Part shown: positions 22,734-24,608 of the stretch, in pieces | How the letters are laid out: each line of letters starts with the position of its first letter | Position numbering within the stretch: position 1 is the first letter of the stretch | Notes under the pieces: generated by a model | Told to the model about the DNA's origin: nothing | The model's input: only the letters and a program-made list of their open reading frames with translations | Databases searched by the model: none | Virus record (IMG/VR): IMGVR_UViG_3300044700_000088 | Coordinates: 1 to 24,608 of that record | DNA length: 24,608 nucleotides | Origin: a virus | Strand: one strand, 5' to 3' | Translations under genes and position numbers: made by a program

Positions 22734-23713
22734 TAGATTACTACCATTTGATTAATTATATATGGCAATAGAATTTGGTCAACATAAACATTTCCTGTGC
22801 CTCTATATGTCTCGGCATTGTACTCAAACTTCCAGTCAAATGTTGATATGTTTTTGATGTATTTATCTCTCCAAACTTTATCCTTTGAGAAATAATCTTT
22901 CATAAGCTCAATTGCTGCAAGCTCTACTTCATCAGGAACACGTTCCCATCCGTATCTGCCAGCAACTCTATACACAGAGTCTTTTCCAAATGCTCCACCT
23001 GTAGAGTAATTAATTGATGGGGGAACCATTCCATTTGCTACATAAACAGTATTGTCTAGCATGGTAGCCTTGTTAACCCTTATACCAAACCCGCTTTCAG
23101 ATATGATGGTGTCATAGTTCCAGTTATTTACATTATTAATGTTATCTAAAAGTAGTATGTCATTCTCATACAATTTGTGTAGGTCTGCTAGTTTAAATGG
23201 TAGCGGCAAAACATCTGCTCCTGCCCCGTACACAGTATGCAGATCGTCATACAAGCTAAATACTTGGCCAGTGTAGTTTTCAATTATCTTTCTGGCATAT
23301 CTTTCAGCTTCAGCAATTTCAAAATAAGACTTATAGTTTGGATCAGACGGGTCAGAGCCTAATTTCAAAACGTCTCCTGCTTGTGTAATATCAACATACG
23401 GAGTAACTACAAAAAGCTTATGCTCTTTTGTAATAGCAGTTCCTTCGACTGAATATTGCCATACAAGATTAAGTTGTTTATTTCTATTTGTTAATGAGTG
23501 TGGAGGGTACACTTCGTAAACACCTATGTCTGTTTCCAACTTTGTTGGAGTAAGTGTTGTAATAAGTGTACCTGGGTTAATAGCAGGAGTTATTGCTGGG
23601 TCCTCTGTTATGTCATATACCCGAACAACAGGAAGGGCATCAGCATCTTTTGGAGAGCCTTTCCAATAAACCTTGTGCTTTACTGGCGAGTTTGTACCTA
23701 CTAATATCTCCAT
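22733..23713 (-). CDS. Head-tail adaptor with extra N-terminal beta domain
   Basis: A 326-residue protein. The C-terminal two thirds (about 115-326) match the head-tail adaptor class (Ad1, HK97 gp6 / SPP1 gp15-like): A-E-R-Y-A-R-K-I-I-E-N-Y-T-G-Q near 135, L-P-L-P near 170, and the helix-turn-helix G-W-E-R-V-P-D-E-V-E-L-A-A-I-E-L-M near 258. These adaptors usually have about 100-200 residues. The extra first 110 residues form a beta-sandwich-like domain ending in L-F-V-V-T-P-Y. The adaptor should bind under the portal, and the extra domain may face outward. The ATG lies 10 bases after the stop of the upstream gene, with no clear ribosome-binding site, so translation is probably coupled. Confidence 0.7.
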   Translation of the reverse strand: MEILVGTNSPVKHKVYWKGSPKDADALPVVRVYDITEDPAITPAINPGTLITTLTPTKLETDIGVYEVYPPHSLTNRNKQLNLVWQYSVEGTAITKEHKLFVVTPYVDITQAGDVLKLGSDPSDPNYKSYFEIAEAERYARKIIENYTGQVFSLYDDLHTVYGAGADVLPLPFKLADLHKLYENDILLLDNINNVNNWNYDTIISESGFGIRVNKATMLDNTVYVANGMVPPSINYSTGGAFGKDSVYRVAGRYGWERVPDEVELAAIELMKDYFSKDKVWRDKYIKNISTFDWKFEYNAETYRGTGNVYVDQILLPYIINQMVVI

Positions 23714-23723
23714 TTAATAAAGG

Positions 23724-24131
23724 TTAAGCGTAGTAATCCTGAACTTCTTTAGGGGTTGCTATGCGGAAACCTTCCTCCTTGTCAAAAATTTTCTGAGCAT
23801 CTTCTTCTGTCATTGCAACAAAAGGGTGCTCTTTTGTAAACGTAAATCCGACTATGTCGTATCTATAATTTTCTCTTGTCATTCTTACTAGAACTGTATC
23901 CTCTGGCTTATCTGACTTTGGATCAAATCTAGGAAGTATCTCTTCCGTTTCAGCAAACTCTTCAGCTGCCTCTTCAACATCTTTAATTGTCTTTTGGTAT
24001 ACAGACCAAGTCACGCCTTCTTCGGCAAGAGTGGCAATAATGTCTGCCTTATTTTTAATTCCATCAGTATCAACTGCAAAGTCTTCTGCAATCTTTCTGA
24101 GTTCTGCAACTTTTAATGTCTCAAATGACAT
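23724..24131 (-). CDS. Small SAP/HeH-like protein after the capsid gene
   Basis: A 135-residue protein. Residues 2-40 (L-K-V-A-E-L-R-K-I-A-E-D-F and K-N-K-A-D-I-I-A-T-L-A) show the two-helix pattern of SAP/HeH/Rho-N-like domains, which often bind nucleic acid. The middle is very acidic (E-E-A-A-E-E-F-A-E-T-E-E). The C-terminal half (75-135) has R-M-T-R-E-N-Y-R-Y, a strand G-F-T-F-T and a final helix. Small proteins of this kind often sit beside phage capsid genes, but whether it is in the virion, in packaging or a cement protein is unknown. The ATG has GGAG with a five-base spacer and its own promoter (24157-24185). Confidence 0.7.
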   Translation of the reverse strand: MSFETLKVAELRKIAEDFAVDTDGIKNKADIIATLAEEGVTWSVYQKTIKDVEEAAEEFAETEEILPRFDPKSDKPEDTVLVRMTRENYRYDIVGFTFTKEHPFVAMTEEDAQKIFDKEEGFRIATPKEVQDYYA

Positions 24132-24156
24132 ATTTTCTCCTTTGTTAGGTTCTTCA

Positions 24157-24185
24157 ATTATAGCATTGTTAAATTAAAATGAAAA
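24157..24185 (-). promoter_or_regulatory. Extended -10 promoter after capsid terminator
   Basis: TATAAT (24157-24162, minus strand) is preceded by ATGC (TGnTATAAT), with TTTTCA (24180-24185) 17 bases upstream inside the T-rich tail of the capsid-gene terminator. The predicted start near 24150 gives a leader of about 19 bases that contains the AAAGGAG site of the next gene. Confidence 0.6.
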
Positions 24186-24208
24186 GCCCCCAAAATTAAT
24201 TGGGGGCC
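24182..24208 (-). terminator. Intrinsic terminator after major capsid gene
   Basis: On the minus strand GCCCCCAA and TTGGGGGC form an 8-bp G/C-rich stem around a short AT loop, followed by TTTTCATTTTAATTT. It lies about 20 bases after the capsid stop codon (24228). Confidence 0.8.
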
Positions 24209-24227
24209 TTTCTTGGGTTAATTCTAA

Positions 24228-24608
24228 TTAAGAAGCAACCTTAACGTTCTTTACGACTACCCAAGCGTCAGCTTGTTCGATTTGGACGCCAACACGTGTG
24301 TACATTGTGTACTCGATTGAGTCCTTACGTGGCCAGAAGAAACGGTAAACAGTTACATCACGCTTGATACCAATAACTACGTTATTTGGGAATGTCAAGT
24401 GGATATCTCCATGTGAACCAGTTTGTCCTGAGTAATCTCCAGCTTGTGTCTCTGGAAGAAGTGGAACTTCAACAATCGGAATACCGAATGCGAATGGTGC
24501 CACATATCCTGCAGGTCCACCTAGTGGTGCAACTCCACCACGGATAACGCTTGAAGCGATATCTTGTGGAATTGTTTGGTTTGTTCCAATGCTGTTAGCA
24601 TATAGGAA
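24228..24608 (-). CDS. Major capsid protein, C-terminal part (open at window edge)
   Basis: The frame is open to the window edge, so only the last 126 residues are seen; a GTG at 24503 is an internal valine, not the start. The visible part begins F-L-Y-A-N-S-I-G-T-N-Q-T-I-P, contains Q-D-I-A-S-S-V-I-R-G-G, P-L-G-G-P-A-G and G-I-P-I-V-E-V-P-L-L-P, and ends with N-N-V-V-I-G-I-K-R-D-V-T-V and A-W-V-V-V-K-N-V-K-V-A-S. This is the pattern of the A-domain and P-loop end of HK97-fold capsid proteins (specific P-L-L-P segment, closing I-G-x-x-R-D-V strands). All five visible arginines are CGT. The terminator directly downstream and this codon bias fit very high expression. Confidence 0.8.
   Translation of the reverse strand, partial: FLYANSIGTNQTIPQDIASSVIRGGVAPLGGPAGYVAPFAFGIPIVEVPLLPETQAGDYSGQTGSHGDIHLTFPNNVVIGIKRDVTVYRFFWPRKDSIEYTMYTRVGVQIEQADAWVVVKNVKVAS

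Noticed and set aside
24228-24503. Separate 91-residue gene starting at GTG 24503
   Set aside because: The frame stays open to the window edge and the upstream residues continue a capsid-like sequence, so this is the end of a larger gene.

Overview
This window is part of the late (virion structural) region of a long-tailed dsDNA phage, most likely a siphovirus. Every supported gene lies on the minus strand, so the operon reads from the right end of the window to the left. The canonical order major capsid, head-tail adaptor, head closure, neck, tail terminator, tail tube, two-product tail chaperone, giant tape measure, distal tail, hub and fibres is intact, and no sheath gene follows the tube gene. 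The DNA is AT-rich. Ribosome-binding sites are GGAG/GGAGG, with some TTG starts and one probable leaderless mRNA. This fits a phage of a low-GC Gram-positive or a small-genome actinobacterium, but the host cannot be fixed from the sequence; the actinobacterial idea rests only on general module style and the leaderless promoter.

Head and neck (24608-21025): the C-terminal part of an HK97-fold major capsid protein runs off the right edge and is followed by a terminator and a promoter. Next come a SAP/HeH-like small protein, a long head-tail adaptor with an extra N-terminal beta domain, head closure protein, neck protein and tail terminator. Tail tube and tape measure (20908-13011): the tail tube gene has its own strong terminator and is followed by another promoter. 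Then comes a tail chaperone pair joined by a -1 frameshift at CCCAAAC, and a 2142-residue TP901-like tape measure protein.

Tail tip and fibres (13011-1081): a distal-tail-like protein, a hub protein, a second hub-like protein with FN3 and lectin-like parts, two small-to-medium minor tail proteins, and two large modular fibre/adhesin proteins rich in Ig/FN3 domains and repeats. These are followed by three very small helical proteins (one, of 57 residues, is easily missed) and a small beta-rich structural protein. The module ends at a terminator near 1014-1038. Left end (996-11): a calcineurin-like metallophosphoesterase and a zinc-ribbon protein begin a non-structural module.

The most unusual signal is regulatory. 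Four intergenic gaps carry the same extended -10 element ATGnTATAAT in the direction of the genes, and a fifth gap carries a one-base variant overlapped by a palindrome. Together with terminators directly after the capsid and tube genes, this suggests that the late region is divided into separately transcribed blocks rather than one uniform transcript. No tRNA, CRISPR array, insertion sequence, integrase, lysis gene or attachment site was seen. No gene-free stretch exceeds about 120 bases.
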